The notes beneath the pieces were generated by a model, which worked only from the letters and a program-made list of their open reading frames with translations, was not told the origin of the DNA and searched no databases. Positions 36,546 to 45,286 of a stretch of 64,000 bases of DNA are shown here, piece by piece; the stretch's first letter is position 1; the number at the start of each line of letters is the position of its first letter. The DNA comes from Wohlfahrtiimonas sp. G9077. Its GTDB lineage: Bacteria > Pseudomonadota > Gammaproteobacteria > Cardiobacteriales > Wohlfahrtiimonadaceae. The translations under genes and the position numbers were made by a program. The DNA is taken from assembly GCF_002252155.1 (NCBI RefSeq), contig NZ_NEFD01000003.1:186001-250000 (forward strand), read 5' to 3'.

Positions 36546-38552
36546 ATGTTTGGACGATTAACCATTGATAGCATTCCATGGAGCCATCCCATTCCCTTAG
36601 CGGCGTTTGGTTTCATCATTTTGGTGGTGTTGGCGGTTTTAACCACCATCACTGTAACGCGCCGTTGGGGCTGGCTTTGGACGAACTGGCTGACCACAAC
36701 AGATCATAAACGCATCGGCATCATCTATATTATTGTGGCGATTGTCATGTTGCTGCGCGGTTTTTCCGATGCCATCATGATGCGCACACAAATGGCGCTC
36801 GCCTCCACTGGTGATCGCGTGGGATATTTACCGCCTGAGCATTATGATCAGATTTTCTCAGCCCACGGCGTCATCATGATCTTCTTTATGGCGATGCCAT
36901 TCATCATCGGTTTGATGAACATCATCATCCCGCAGCAACTTGGGCGCCGTGATGTGGCATTTCCTGTGTTAAATGCGGTCAGCGTTTGGCTCACCGTTGC
37001 TGGGGCGATTTTAATCAACTTATCCCTCGGGATTGGTGAATTTGCCAAAACAGGTTGGGTTGCGTATGCACCGCTCTCTGAAAGTTTATACAGCCCCGGC
37101 GTTGGTGTGGATTATTACATTTGGAGTATTCAGATCTCTGGCCTTGGCACCACCTTTGCGGCCATCAATATGTTTGTGACCATTTTACGCATGCGCGCGC
37201 CTGGCATGAAGATGTTTCAAATGCCACTTTTTTCTTGGTCAACCTTCTGTACATCCATCTTGATTTTAGCCACATTTCCCATTTTAACGGCCACCATGAT
37301 CCTGTTAGCGCTGGATCGTTATTTAGGCTTTGAGATCTTCACCAATACATTGGGCGGCGGCAGTCAAATGATGTATGTGAACCTCATTTGGGCTTGGGGC
37401 CATCCTGAAGTGTACATTTTGATTTTGCCAGTCTTTGGGATCTTCTCAGAAGTGGTCTCCACCTTTAGCCGTAAATATCTCTTTGGTTATAAAGCATTGG
37501 TTTGGGCGATCATTGCCATTTTATTCATGTCGCTGACTGTATGGCTCCATCATTTCTTTACGATGGGGGCAGGCGTGAATGTGAACGCTTTCTTTGGCAT
37601 TACTACCATGCTGATCGCGATTCCGACAGGTGTGAAGGTCTTTAACTGGCTGTTTACCATTTATCGTGGGCAAGTGCGCATGGAACCGCCAATGTTATGG
37701 GCAGTGGGCTTTTTGGTACTCTTTGTATTGGGTGGAATGACAGGTGTGATGCTGGCGATTCCGGGGGTGAACTATTCTGTGCACAACACCATGTTTGTGG
37801 TGGCGCATTTTCACAATACGATCATCGGCGGCGTTGTCTTTGGTGTGATGGCGGGCTATAACTATTGGTTCCCGAAAGCTTTTGGCTTCAAGCTCAATAA
37901 AGGTTGGGGCGTGGCTTCGTTCTATCTTTGGTTCTTTGGCTTCCTCTTTGCTTTCGTCCCGCTCTATTTAGTGGGCTTTGATGGCATGCCGCGCCGCGTC
38001 AGTCAAAACATTGATTATCGTTATGGCCCTTATTTGGTGGTGGCATTCTTTGGGGCAGTGATGATTCTCTTTGGCATCATCACCATGTTGATCCAGCTTT
38101 TTGTGAGCATTAAAAATCGTGAACAGTTGCGCGATGAAACTGGGGATCCTTGGAATGGCCGTACATTAGAGTGGTCGATTCCATCGCCGCCACCTGCATA
38201 TAACTTTGCGGTGATTCCAGAGGTTGATGACATCGACATGTTTTGGAAGCTCAAACAAGAGGGCAAAGCGTATGATCCGCATCGAACTTATGAGGACATT
38301 TATGTGCCCAAACATACAGCCCTTGGGTTTGTGTCAGGCGGTGTTTTAGCGGGATTAACAGCCTTCTGTTTGGTGTGGAGCATTTGGTGGCTTGGCATCA
38401 TTTTCTTTGGTGCAGCGATCATCTTCTGGATTGTGGAAAGTTTCCGTGAACATGAAGAGGTGAGAATTCCAAAAGAGGACATAGCTGCGGCCGATCAAGC
38501 CTTTTTACAACATGTTCAGCAATATCAACTGGCACAAGGAGGTCGCTCATGA
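36546..38552 (+). CDS. cyoB: Cytochrome bo3 ubiquinol oxidase subunit I
   Basis: A 668-residue haem-copper oxidase catalytic subunit with about 15 membrane segments. It shows the haem ligand region SAHGVIMIFFM, WGHPEVYILILP with the cross-linked His-Tyr and the proton-channel Glu, HH in VWLHHFFTMGA for CuB, and VAHFHNTI for the two haem-binding His. It reduces O2 to water and pumps protons. Confidence 0.97.
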   Translation: MFGRLTIDSIPWSHPIPLAAFGFIILVVLAVLTTITVTRRWGWLWTNWLTTTDHKRIGIIYIIVAIVMLLRGFSDAIMMRTQMALASTGDRVGYLPPEHYDQIFSAHGVIMIFFMAMPFIIGLMNIIIPQQLGRRDVAFPVLNAVSVWLTVAGAILINLSLGIGEFAKTGWVAYAPLSESLYSPGVGVDYYIWSIQISGLGTTFAAINMFVTILRMRAPGMKMFQMPLFSWSTFCTSILILATFPILTATMILLALDRYLGFEIFTNTLGGGSQMMYVNLIWAWGHPEVYILILPVFGIFSEVVSTFSRKYLFGYKALVWAIIAILFMSLTVWLHHFFTMGAGVNVNAFFGITTMLIAIPTGVKVFNWLFTIYRGQVRMEPPMLWAVGFLVLFVLGGMTGVMLAIPGVNYSVHNTMFVVAHFHNTIIGGVVFGVMAGYNYWFPKAFGFKLNKGWGVASFYLWFFGFLFAFVPLYLVGFDGMPRRVSQNIDYRYGPYLVVAFFGAVMILFGIITMLIQLFVSIKNREQLRDETGDPWNGRTLEWSIPSPPPAYNFAVIPEVDDIDMFWKLKQEGKAYDPHRTYEDIYVPKHTALGFVSGGVLAGLTAFCLVWSIWWLGIIFFGAAIIFWIVESFREHEEVRIPKEDIAAADQAFLQHVQQYQLAQGGRS

Positions 38553-39157
38553 TCAATGCCATCAGCAGTCAAGAGATCAAAATGCGCCAATTAGAAGAGA
38601 GCGCACACAATAAAATCTTTGGCTTTTGGATCTATTTAATGGCCGATGCCATCATCTTTGGCACATTCTTTGCGGTGTTCGTGGTGCTTGTGCGAAATAC
38701 AACCGATGGTCACACGCCACAAACGCTGTTTGATCTGACCAATGCCTTTGTGGAGACGATGGCGCTCTTAACGAGTAGCTTAACCTGCGGGTTGGCAATG
38801 CATGCTTTAAATGCAGGGCGCATCAAAAAAACCTTATGGTTATTGGTGGCAACGTTTATCTTTGGCGGGATTTTCCTCACCTTAGAAATCCGTGAGTTCA
38901 TCGGCTTTATTGACATTGGCGCAACACCCCAAAGCAGTGGATTTTTATCAGGATTCTTCTCCTTGGTGGGACTCCATGGTTTTCACTTATCCATCGGGAT
39001 GATCTGGATGCTTGTGATGATGTTTCAATTGGCGTTTAAAGGCTCAACATTAGAAACACGCACACGCCTTAAACTCTTTAGCCTCTTTTGGCACTTTTTG
39101 GACATCATTTGGATCTGTATTTTCTCCATCGTCTATTTAATGGGGGTATCGCTATGA
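38549..39157 (+). CDS. cyoC: Cytochrome bo3 ubiquinol oxidase subunit III
   Basis: A 202-residue protein with five membrane segments and the conserved GLHGFHLSIGMIW motif of oxidase subunit III. It overlaps cyoB by 4 bp (ATGA). Confidence 0.96.
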   Translation: MINAISSQEIKMRQLEESAHNKIFGFWIYLMADAIIFGTFFAVFVVLVRNTTDGHTPQTLFDLTNAFVETMALLTSSLTCGLAMHALNAGRIKKTLWLLVATFIFGGIFLTLEIREFIGFIDIGATPQSSGFLSGFFSLVGLHGFHLSIGMIWMLVMMFQLAFKGSTLETRTRLKLFSLFWHFLDIIWICIFSIVYLMGVSL

Positions 39158-39480
39158 CCACAAACAATCGCTCAGAATTGCTTCACTATTGGGTGGGCTA
39201 TGGCTTTTCCATTGCATTAACTTTGGCCGCGTTTGGTGCTGTGGTGTATTTAAAAGATGTGGTGGCCATCGGCTTATTGGCTTCAATCATTGCTGTGTGC
39301 GGCATCACACAGATCTTTGTTCAGATTGTTTATTTTCTGCATGTGAAAAAATCAGACAACGATGGCTGGAATGTGGCATCGCTCTCTTTTACGGGGATCA
39401 TTTTATTGATTGTCATTGGCGGTTCCGGTTGGGTGATGTATTACCTGCACATGAACATGATGCCTGAGTTGCCGATGTGA
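39154..39480 (+). CDS. cyoD: Cytochrome bo3 ubiquinol oxidase subunit IV
   Basis: A 108-residue protein with three membrane helices and the family HVKKSDNDGWN loop. The ATG at 39154 overlaps the cyoC stop by 4 bp and gives the normal CyoD length; the longer frame from 39088 runs inside cyoC. Confidence 0.95.
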   Translation: MTTNNRSELLHYWVGYGFSIALTLAAFGAVVYLKDVVAIGLLASIIAVCGITQIFVQIVYFLHVKKSDNDGWNVASLSFTGIILLIVIGGSGWVMYYLHMNMMPELPM

Positions 39481-40337
39481 CGCGCATGCGCCCCTATTTA
39501 AAGCTCATCAAGCATGGCATCATTTTAGGTAATTTGATGCCGGTGCTGGCAGGTTTTTTGCTGGCATATGCCGCTGTGGGGCAATGGCAGGGTTTGCGCC
39601 TTGTGTATACTTTGGTGGGTATGATGGCTGTAATGATCTCTGCCACTGTGTGGAACAATATCATCGACCGTGACATTGATCGGCACATGGCGCGCACGAA
39701 AAATCGCCCGTTGGTGAATGGTGAAATTTCGCTTGAGATTGCCGTTGCCATTGCGGTGATCGCATCGCTGATTGGCTTTAGTGTGCTCTATGGATTGGTC
39801 AATCCCCTCAGTGGACATTTGGCGATGATTGGTTTTGTGGATTATGTGATCATTTATTCACTTTTTTTCAAACGCCATTCTCGATTGAGCATTGTGGTGG
39901 GCAGCATTTCTGGCGCTGTGCCGCCATTGGTGGGTTATGTGGCGCTTAAAGGCGCGATGGATGTGATGGTGTTGTGTCTATTCATCATTTTTTCCACATG
40001 GCAAATTGCTCACTCTTATGCGATTGCCCTCTATCGCAAAGCCGATTATTTGGCCACCAACATTCCAATGCCGCCACTTTTTATGAGTTTTGCACGCACA
40101 CAAATGCGCATGCTTGCTTATGTCAGCATGATGTTGTTGGCCGTTTTGTATCTGGCGGCGTTTGAAGTGCGTGGTTTTTGGCTGCCAAGCGCGATGGTGA
40201 TCACGGTTGCCGCTTGGTGGATCAGCTTACAACGCCCCATAAGAACCGATGTGGAAAAATGGGGCAAACAACAATTCATACATTCGTTGTGGGTGATCAT
40301 GGCGCTTTGCCTATGGATGATGCTCACAGCCCTTTAG
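39477..40337 (+). CDS. cyoE: Protohaem IX farnesyltransferase (haem O synthase)
   Basis: A 286-residue UbiA-family prenyltransferase with several membrane segments. The Asp-rich motif NNIIDRDIDRHMARTKNRPL binds farnesyl diphosphate. It makes haem O for CyoB. The GTG start overlaps the cyoD stop (GTGA); an ATG 9 nt later is possible. It closes cyoABCDE. Confidence 0.95.
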   Translation: MTRMRPYLKLIKHGIILGNLMPVLAGFLLAYAAVGQWQGLRLVYTLVGMMAVMISATVWNNIIDRDIDRHMARTKNRPLVNGEISLEIAVAIAVIASLIGFSVLYGLVNPLSGHLAMIGFVDYVIIYSLFFKRHSRLSIVVGSISGAVPPLVGYVALKGAMDVMVLCLFIIFSTWQIAHSYAIALYRKADYLATNIPMPPLFMSFARTQMRMLAYVSMMLLAVLYLAAFEVRGFWLPSAMVITVAAWWISLQRPIRTDVEKWGKQQFIHSLWVIMALCLWMMLTAL

Positions 40338-40346
40338 GAGGAAGTG

Positions 40347-40922
40347 ATGACAAAACGATTGACCACAGTGAACAGTGCAACAGATGCTTTTGGCGAATTG
40401 CCCCGCGGCATTCATCATTTAGGAGTAACTGTACCGAACATTGATGCGGCCACCGAGTTTTTCCGCAAAGCCCTTGGGGCAAAATGGTGTTATGACGGCT
40501 TAACATTGCAAGATGAACCGCGCGGCGGGCAGATTGTGGAGTTGCAATTGGGTTTACCAAAAGGGGCAAAGATTGTCCGTCAACGCATGCTTAGAATTGG
40601 CAATGGCCCCGGGCTTGAATTGTTTGAGATTAAAGCATTAGAGCAGCGCCCGCCTTTGCGTTTGTCCGATTTTGGCATCAATCACATGGCGCTTTATTGT
40701 GATGATTTAGAAGGTTGTGTGGCGCGCATTCAAGCAGCGGGCGGCAAATTGCTCGATCAAATTCATGGCAATTCACGCCACGAAGACAGCGAGGGCAATG
40801 GCAGCATTTATGCTTTATCGCCGTGGGGCATGCTCATTGAGCTGCAATCGATTCCCAATGGTTACTATTATGATGAAGACTCCGAAGCCATCGCATGGTT
40901 GCCCAATCGTCGCGGCGGATGA
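40347..40922 (+). CDS. VOC family (glyoxalase/bleomycin resistance-like) protein
   Basis: A 191-residue protein with one vicinal-oxygen-chelate domain (IHHLGVTVPNIDAATEFFRKAL, later GINHMALYCDDLEG and WGMLIELQS), which supplies His/Glu metal ligands. Substrate unknown; lactoylglutathione-lyase or dioxygenase-type chemistry is possible. A strong AGGAGG lies 5 nt before the ATG at 40347, only 10 nt after cyoE, so it is probably read from the cyo transcript. Confidence 0.85.
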   Translation: MTKRLTTVNSATDAFGELPRGIHHLGVTVPNIDAATEFFRKALGAKWCYDGLTLQDEPRGGQIVELQLGLPKGAKIVRQRMLRIGNGPGLELFEIKALEQRPPLRLSDFGINHMALYCDDLEGCVARIQAAGGKLLDQIHGNSRHEDSEGNGSIYALSPWGMLIELQSIPNGYYYDEDSEAIAWLPNRRGG

Positions 40923-41026
40923 TCACAAAGTGTAAAAACTTTGATATTTATCAAGGTTTACAAAATGTGGTATGATGCGCGCGAGTGAGGATTCATCCCC
41001 ACATCGATACTATTGAAGGAGTTTAT

Positions 41027-41518
41027 ATGCGTTTAAAAAGTTTATTATTATGTGTGCCATTTGCCTTGAGTTTAGCAGCAGCTGATACAAAAGCAGAAGC
41101 GGTGATCACACATAAAATGGACAATTTCCCAATTGCTGAATCTGTAGAGATCAATGCAGGTAAAGACATCATCTTTTTAAGTGGCAAAGTGCCAACGAAA
41201 AAAGCAGCCGATTTACCCAATACAGAATTGGCATCTTACGGTAACACAGAAGAGCAAACCATCAATGTTTTAGAACAAATTCAAGCGCATTTGGCTCAAT
41301 TAGGCTTAAGCATGGAAGATGTGGTTAAAATGCAAGTGTTTTTAGTGGGTGGTGAAGAAACAGACGGCACTATGGACTTTAAAGGCTTCATGGATGGTTA
41401 TACCAAATTCTTTGATGGCAAAAGCAGCAAATTGCCCGCGCGTTCTGCATTTCAGGTGGCTAAGTTAGCAAACCCTGCATGGCGTGTAGAAATCGAAGTG
41501 ACTGCGGTTCGTCCGTAA
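41027..41518 (+). CDS. RidA (YjgF/YER057c) family protein with a signal peptide
   Basis: A 163-residue protein: a signal peptide (MRLKSLLLCVPFALSLAAA, cleavage near TKA-EAV) then a RidA domain. The deaminase Arg (LPARSAF) and the C-terminal VEIE Glu are kept. RidA removes reactive enamine/imine intermediates; cytoplasmic RidA has about 128 residues and no leader, so this one is likely periplasmic with another role. GAAGGAG precedes the ATG at 41027. Confidence 0.88.
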   Translation: MRLKSLLLCVPFALSLAAADTKAEAVITHKMDNFPIAESVEINAGKDIIFLSGKVPTKKAADLPNTELASYGNTEEQTINVLEQIQAHLAQLGLSMEDVVKMQVFLVGGEETDGTMDFKGFMDGYTKFFDGKSSKLPARSAFQVAKLANPAWRVEIEVTAVRP

Positions 41519-41528
41519 GCATTCGATG

Positions 41529-41557
41529 AAAAAGCCTTGGGACGCCAAGGCTTTTTT
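41529..41557. terminator. Bidirectional terminator between the RidA gene and the esterase gene
   Basis: Perfect 12-bp stem AAAAAGCCTTGG/CCAAGGCTTTTT with loop GACG. Confidence 0.92.
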
Positions 41558-41569
41558 TATGCCTAAAAT

Positions 41570-42355
41570 TTAAGGCGCATCCACTTTTGATAAGAATTGA
41601 TCGATAGCACGAACCACCGCATCGGTTTTTTGGGCATGCACCCAATGACCTGCGCCTGCAATCACTTTTGCCTGCACATTTGGCAATTGCGCGGTGATCG
41701 CGGCTTGATCTTTACGGGAAACATACGGTGAATCACCACCCACAATGAATAAACAAGAACCGTTCCATGGGGCAATGGTTTCCCAACCCACAATGTTTGC
41801 GTATTGATTCTCTAAAACTGGCACATTGAATTTCCATTCACCTTTGCCCGCGCGAAAGGATTTTAATAAAAACTGAATCACAAAGGGTTCGTCTAAATAT
41901 TCAGCCATCGCAGCTGCGGCGATTTTACGATCCGTAATGCCTTGAGCACTCACCCCTTTGAGGGCGGCAAAAATCTCACTGTGACGATTTTCTTGATAAG
42001 CAACAGGTGCAACATCGATCACCACCAAAGCTGTGATGCGATCGTTCATCATTTCTGTCATGCGCATGGCGATTTTTCCGCCCATTGAATGGCCAATGAT
42101 GATGGCTTTTTCCACATTGAGATGATCAAGCAGCGCCACCACATCTTTGGCCATTTCGCCATAATTCATGACATCGGTGTGAAAGGATTCGCCGTGATTG
42201 CGCACATCCACTTGAATGGTGGTGTAATCGGTCAATGCTCGGGCAATCATGCCAAGGTTGTTCATGTCGCCAAATAGGCCATGAATGAGCACAATCGGTG
42301 TGGTATGTCGCGGTGCATCGGGTGTTGTGATTTTATGATTGAGTAATGTTTGCAT
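41570..42355 (-). CDS. Alpha/beta hydrolase, YbfF-like esterase
   Basis: A 261-residue alpha/beta hydrolase: oxyanion region LIHGLFGDMNNLG, nucleophile elbow GHSMGG, likely acid in VGGDSPYV, and catalytic His in GAGHWVHA. It fits the YbfF family of small acyl-CoA/ester hydrolases. No signal peptide is seen. Confidence 0.9.
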   Translation of the reverse strand: MQTLLNHKITTPDAPRHTTPIVLIHGLFGDMNNLGMIARALTDYTTIQVDVRNHGESFHTDVMNYGEMAKDVVALLDHLNVEKAIIIGHSMGGKIAMRMTEMMNDRITALVVIDVAPVAYQENRHSEIFAALKGVSAQGITDRKIAAAAMAEYLDEPFVIQFLLKSFRAGKGEWKFNVPVLENQYANIVGWETIAPWNGSCLFIVGGDSPYVSRKDQAAITAQLPNVQAKVIAGAGHWVHAQKTDAVVRAIDQFLSKVDAP

Positions 42356-42467
42356 AATGGTGTTTAAAATGAAGGATCATGGCAGAATTCTAACATAATG
42401 CATCACAATTGCTCATTATGCTCTATGCTTTAACCATGATTCATCCACAATAAAGAAAGATAGAATA

Positions 42468-43712
42468 ATGAACAGTACCGTCATCATATTTTTACTGGTT
42501 TACATCGTCATGGCCTTAGGCAAATTTCCCGGGCTGAAATTAGATCGCACGGGCGCTGCGCTCGTGGGGGCGCTTGCCATGTTGGTGATGGGCGCAATCA
42601 GTGGGCAAGAAGCATGGAATGCCATCAGTTATCCAAGTTTGGGCTTATTGTTTGGCTTAATGGTAGTGTCAGGCGCCTTTGGCGTGTCGGGATTTTACCG
42701 TTTTGCCGCAGAGCGCGTGGCCACTTTAAAAGTCAGCCCGCCAAAATTATTGGCCATTTTAATAGTGGTGTCCGGCACGTTGTCCTCTGTGTTGACCAAT
42801 GATGTTGTGGTGGTGGCCATGACGCCGCTTTTGATCGCGGTGACACTGTCGCGCGGCTTAAATCCTGTGCCATTTGTGTTGGCATTTTGCTTTGCGGCCA
42901 ATACAGGATCTGCAGGCACATTGATCGGTAGCCCACAAAACATGATCATCGCTCAGCAACTGGAATTGTCATTTACAGGATTGTTGAAGGTTGCCGGTGT
43001 GCCTGCGGTATTGTCACTTGTGATTGTATGGGCGGCGATTGTGCTCATTTATCGCAATCGTTGGGATTTGCCGCCGTTTTACCGCAAAAGCCATGACAGC
43101 GCGCCAAATGTTGCGGTGCTCAATACATTAGAAACCACCAAAGCCCTCATTGTGACTGTTGCGGTGATCATCGCCTTTATGCTGAACATTTGGCCGCAAG
43201 CCATTGTGGCGCTTGCAGGTGCTGCGGTGTTGTTGATGAACCGTAAAATCTCTTCTCAAGATCTGCTCAAAGAGGTGGATTACAGCTTACTCATTTTGAT
43301 CATGAGTCTATTTGTGGTCAATGCCGCGATGGCAAAAACAGGGTTGCCTCAAGCATTGCTTGGAGATTTAAAGGCAATCGGTTTGAATCTTAATGATCCC
43401 TTGTCCCTCTTTTTCTCCAGCGCTATTTTAAGCAACATTGTGGGCAATAATCCTGCCGTGATGCTCCTTGCGCCCTATGTGCATGTGGGCAGCAATGCCG
43501 ATGTGTTAGGGGCAGCCTTGGTGCTTGGCACCGGTTTTTCCAGTAATTTAATTGTGTTTGGCAGTTTAGCGGGCATCATCGCAGTGGAGGAGAGCGCAAA
43601 ATATGGCATTATGATCTCCTTTAAAGAGTTTGCCAAAGCGGGCGTGCCGGTGGCATGCATCTGTTTAGCGATGGCAGCGGCATGGATTGTGTTGTTAAAT
43701 TTCATCCATTAG
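42468..43712 (+). CDS. SLC13/ArsB-superfamily anion permease
   Basis: A 414-residue membrane protein with about eleven hydrophobic segments and two inverted halves: SVLTNDVVVVAMTPLL in the first and SNIVGNNPAVMLLAP in the second, plus NTGSAGTLIGSPQN. These are ion-transporter (IT) superfamily signatures found in SLC13, CitM and ArsB proteins. The transported anion (dicarboxylate, sulfate or other) cannot be told. It is 8 bp ahead of the DUF1622 gene. Confidence 0.82.
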   Translation: MNSTVIIFLLVYIVMALGKFPGLKLDRTGAALVGALAMLVMGAISGQEAWNAISYPSLGLLFGLMVVSGAFGVSGFYRFAAERVATLKVSPPKLLAILIVVSGTLSSVLTNDVVVVAMTPLLIAVTLSRGLNPVPFVLAFCFAANTGSAGTLIGSPQNMIIAQQLELSFTGLLKVAGVPAVLSLVIVWAAIVLIYRNRWDLPPFYRKSHDSAPNVAVLNTLETTKALIVTVAVIIAFMLNIWPQAIVALAGAAVLLMNRKISSQDLLKEVDYSLLILIMSLFVVNAAMAKTGLPQALLGDLKAIGLNLNDPLSLFFSSAILSNIVGNNPAVMLLAPYVHVGSNADVLGAALVLGTGFSSNLIVFGSLAGIIAVEESAKYGIMISFKEFAKAGVPVACICLAMAAAWIVLLNFIH

Positions 43713-43720
43713 GAGGCAAT

Positions 43721-44065
43721 ATGTTGCATTTAATCACCCATTACACGGTGCTCGCACTCAATGTTTTTTCCATCGCCATTTTGCTTGTGGGCGTCGTTAA
43801 AGCCTTTTTTGGATTCATCATCAATGAAGGCAAGGGCGGCGATCGCTTTGATGTGGCCTCTAAAAATAACCATATTAAAATCTATTTAGGCTCGTACATT
43901 TTATTGAGTTTAGAGGTGTTGATTGCCTCGGACATCATCGAAACCATCATGAATCCAAGTTTAGATGACATTTTAGTGCTTGCTGGCATTGTGGTGATTC
44001 GTACGACCATCTCTTACTTTTTAGGCAAAGAGATCGAAGTGGCAGAAAAAGAGCGCACATCTTAA
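43721..44065 (+). CDS. DUF1622 family small membrane protein
   Basis: A 114-residue protein with three hydrophobic segments and the DUF1622 pattern (IKIYLGSYILLSLEVLIASD, IVVIRTTISYFLGKEIE). Function unknown. AGGAGG lies 4 nt before the ATG at 43721. Co-transcription with the SLC13-like permease suggests a related role, but that is inference. Confidence 0.85.
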   Translation: MLHLITHYTVLALNVFSIAILLVGVVKAFFGFIINEGKGGDRFDVASKNNHIKIYLGSYILLSLEVLIASDIIETIMNPSLDDILVLAGIVVIRTTISYFLGKEIEVAEKERTS

Positions 44066-44082
44066 GTCAAAGTGATCCTAGG

Positions 44083-44105
44083 TTATCCACATCTTCTGTG
44101 GATAA
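44083..44105. promoter_or_regulatory. Two perfect inverted DnaA boxes
   Basis: TTATCCACA (44083-44091) and TGTGGATAA (44097-44105) both match TTATNCACA exactly and face each other across 5 bp, with one further base pair of symmetry. They lie in the non-coding stretch between the DUF1622 gene and rsmH. A likely DnaA binding site for gene control or replication. Confidence 0.7.
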
Positions 44106-44130
44106 CTTTGTGAAAAACTCATGATTAATG

Positions 44131-44164
44131 CCATAAAACCCCATTGAAAAGTGGGGTTTTATGG
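44131..44164 (+). terminator. Hairpin terminator after the DUF1622 gene
   Basis: Perfect 13-bp stem CCATAAAACCCCA/TGGGGTTTTATGG with an 8-nt loop. The T-run lies inside the 3' arm, so it may be symmetric and bidirectional. Confidence 0.75.
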
Positions 44165-44230
44165 TGTGTTTTTTTAAAAAATATTTTAAATTCAAATAGA
44201 TGAATTATGAGCGCTCAAAGAGCGAAGCAT

Positions 44231-44239
44231 TGTGCATAA
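44231..44239 (-). promoter_or_regulatory. Third DnaA box
   Basis: TGTGCATAA, the complement of TTATGCACA, an exact TTATNCACA match. An AT-rich stretch (about 44168-44211) separates it from the inverted pair. Confidence 0.6.
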
Positions 44240-44295
44240 CGTGTGAAAACAAGTGCGCAATAATGATGCAGCAAAGGCAGCGCTTGGAAATAAGA

Positions 44296-44330
44296 GTGGA
44301 AAAAAGTGGGGAAAAGTGGTAAAAGTATGG
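44296..44330 (+). promoter_or_regulatory. Tandem GTGG array, MraZ-operator-like, before rsmH
   Basis: GTGG occurs at 44296, 44306 and 44316, exactly 10 bp apart, each followed by an A-rich half-turn, with a weaker copy (TATGG) near 44326. MraZ binds direct repeats of GTGG/TGGG-type boxes on one helix face in the promoter of mraZ-dcw operons. Here the array precedes rsmH, and mraZ itself is absent. Confidence 0.6.
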
Positions 44331-44359
44331 CATAAAACTATATTTGGATCGATTTTTTC

Positions 44360-45286
44360 ATGTCAGAGTTTCAGCACGTTTCCGTTCTTTTAGATGAGGC
44401 GATTAATGCGCTCAATATTCAACCTGCCGGCGTCTACGTGGATGGGACATTTGGTCGCGGCGGTCATTCCTCTGAAATCCTCAAGCGTTTGGCAACAGGA
44501 CACTTGATCAGCATTGATCGTGATCCAATGGCACAAGCCTGTGCCAAAGAGCGTTTTAAAGGGGCTGAAAATTTCACATTTTTTGCCGGCTGCATGAGTG
44601 ACATCAAAGCGGCGGTGGCTTCTGCACATTTTGAAAAAGTCGATGGCGTATTGTTAGACATTGGTGTGTCATCGCCACAATTAGACGATGCTGAGCGCGG
44701 ATTTAGCTTCATGAAAGATGGTCCGCTTGACATGCGCATGGATCCAACCTCTGGCGTCAGTGCCGCGCAATGGGTGGCAGAGAGTGATTTTGCCACCATG
44801 GCCAGCGTGTTTCGTGAATTTGGGGAAGAGCGTTTTGCCGGTAAAATTGCTGGTCACATCATTAAATGCCGTGAGCTTGCACCGATTGAAACCACCCATC
44901 AATTGGCCGACATCATCTCAGAGGCTGTGCCTTTTAAAGATAAGCATAAACACCCGGCAACACGTGTATTTCAAGCCATTCGCATTGCCGTCAATGAAGA
45001 GCTGACGGAGCTGAGCCAAACCTTAAATGCCGCCTATGATTTATTAAATCCTGGGGGTCGTTTAGTGGTGATCAGCTTCCATTCATTAGAAGATCGCATC
45101 GTGAAAAACTTTATGAATCACTATGCTAAACCTAAAGATTTATTGCCTGATTTACCTGTGGCGCAGTTTGTGTCTGAGCCCACGCTTAAATTAATCGGCA
45201 AACCTGTCAAAGCAAGCGATGAAGAGTCGCGTCATAATCCTCGGGCCAGAAGTGCCATCATGCGTATAGCGGAGAAATTACCGTGA
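44360..45286 (+). CDS. rsmH: 16S rRNA (cytosine(1402)-N(4))-methyltransferase RsmH (MraW)
   Basis: A 308-residue methyltransferase. It has the SAM-binding YVDGTFGRGGHS motif near residue 26, GVLLDIGVSSPQLD and the C-terminal ISFHSLEDRIVK. It methylates C1402 of 16S rRNA. It is first in the local division/cell-wall cluster, where mraZ would normally precede it. Confidence 0.97.
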   Translation: MSEFQHVSVLLDEAINALNIQPAGVYVDGTFGRGGHSSEILKRLATGHLISIDRDPMAQACAKERFKGAENFTFFAGCMSDIKAAVASAHFEKVDGVLLDIGVSSPQLDDAERGFSFMKDGPLDMRMDPTSGVSAAQWVAESDFATMASVFREFGEERFAGKIAGHIIKCRELAPIETTHQLADIISEAVPFKDKHKHPATRVFQAIRIAVNEELTELSQTLNAAYDLLNPGGRLVVISFHSLEDRIVKNFMNHYAKPKDLLPDLPVAQFVSEPTLKLIGKPVKASDEESRHNPRARSAIMRIAEKLP

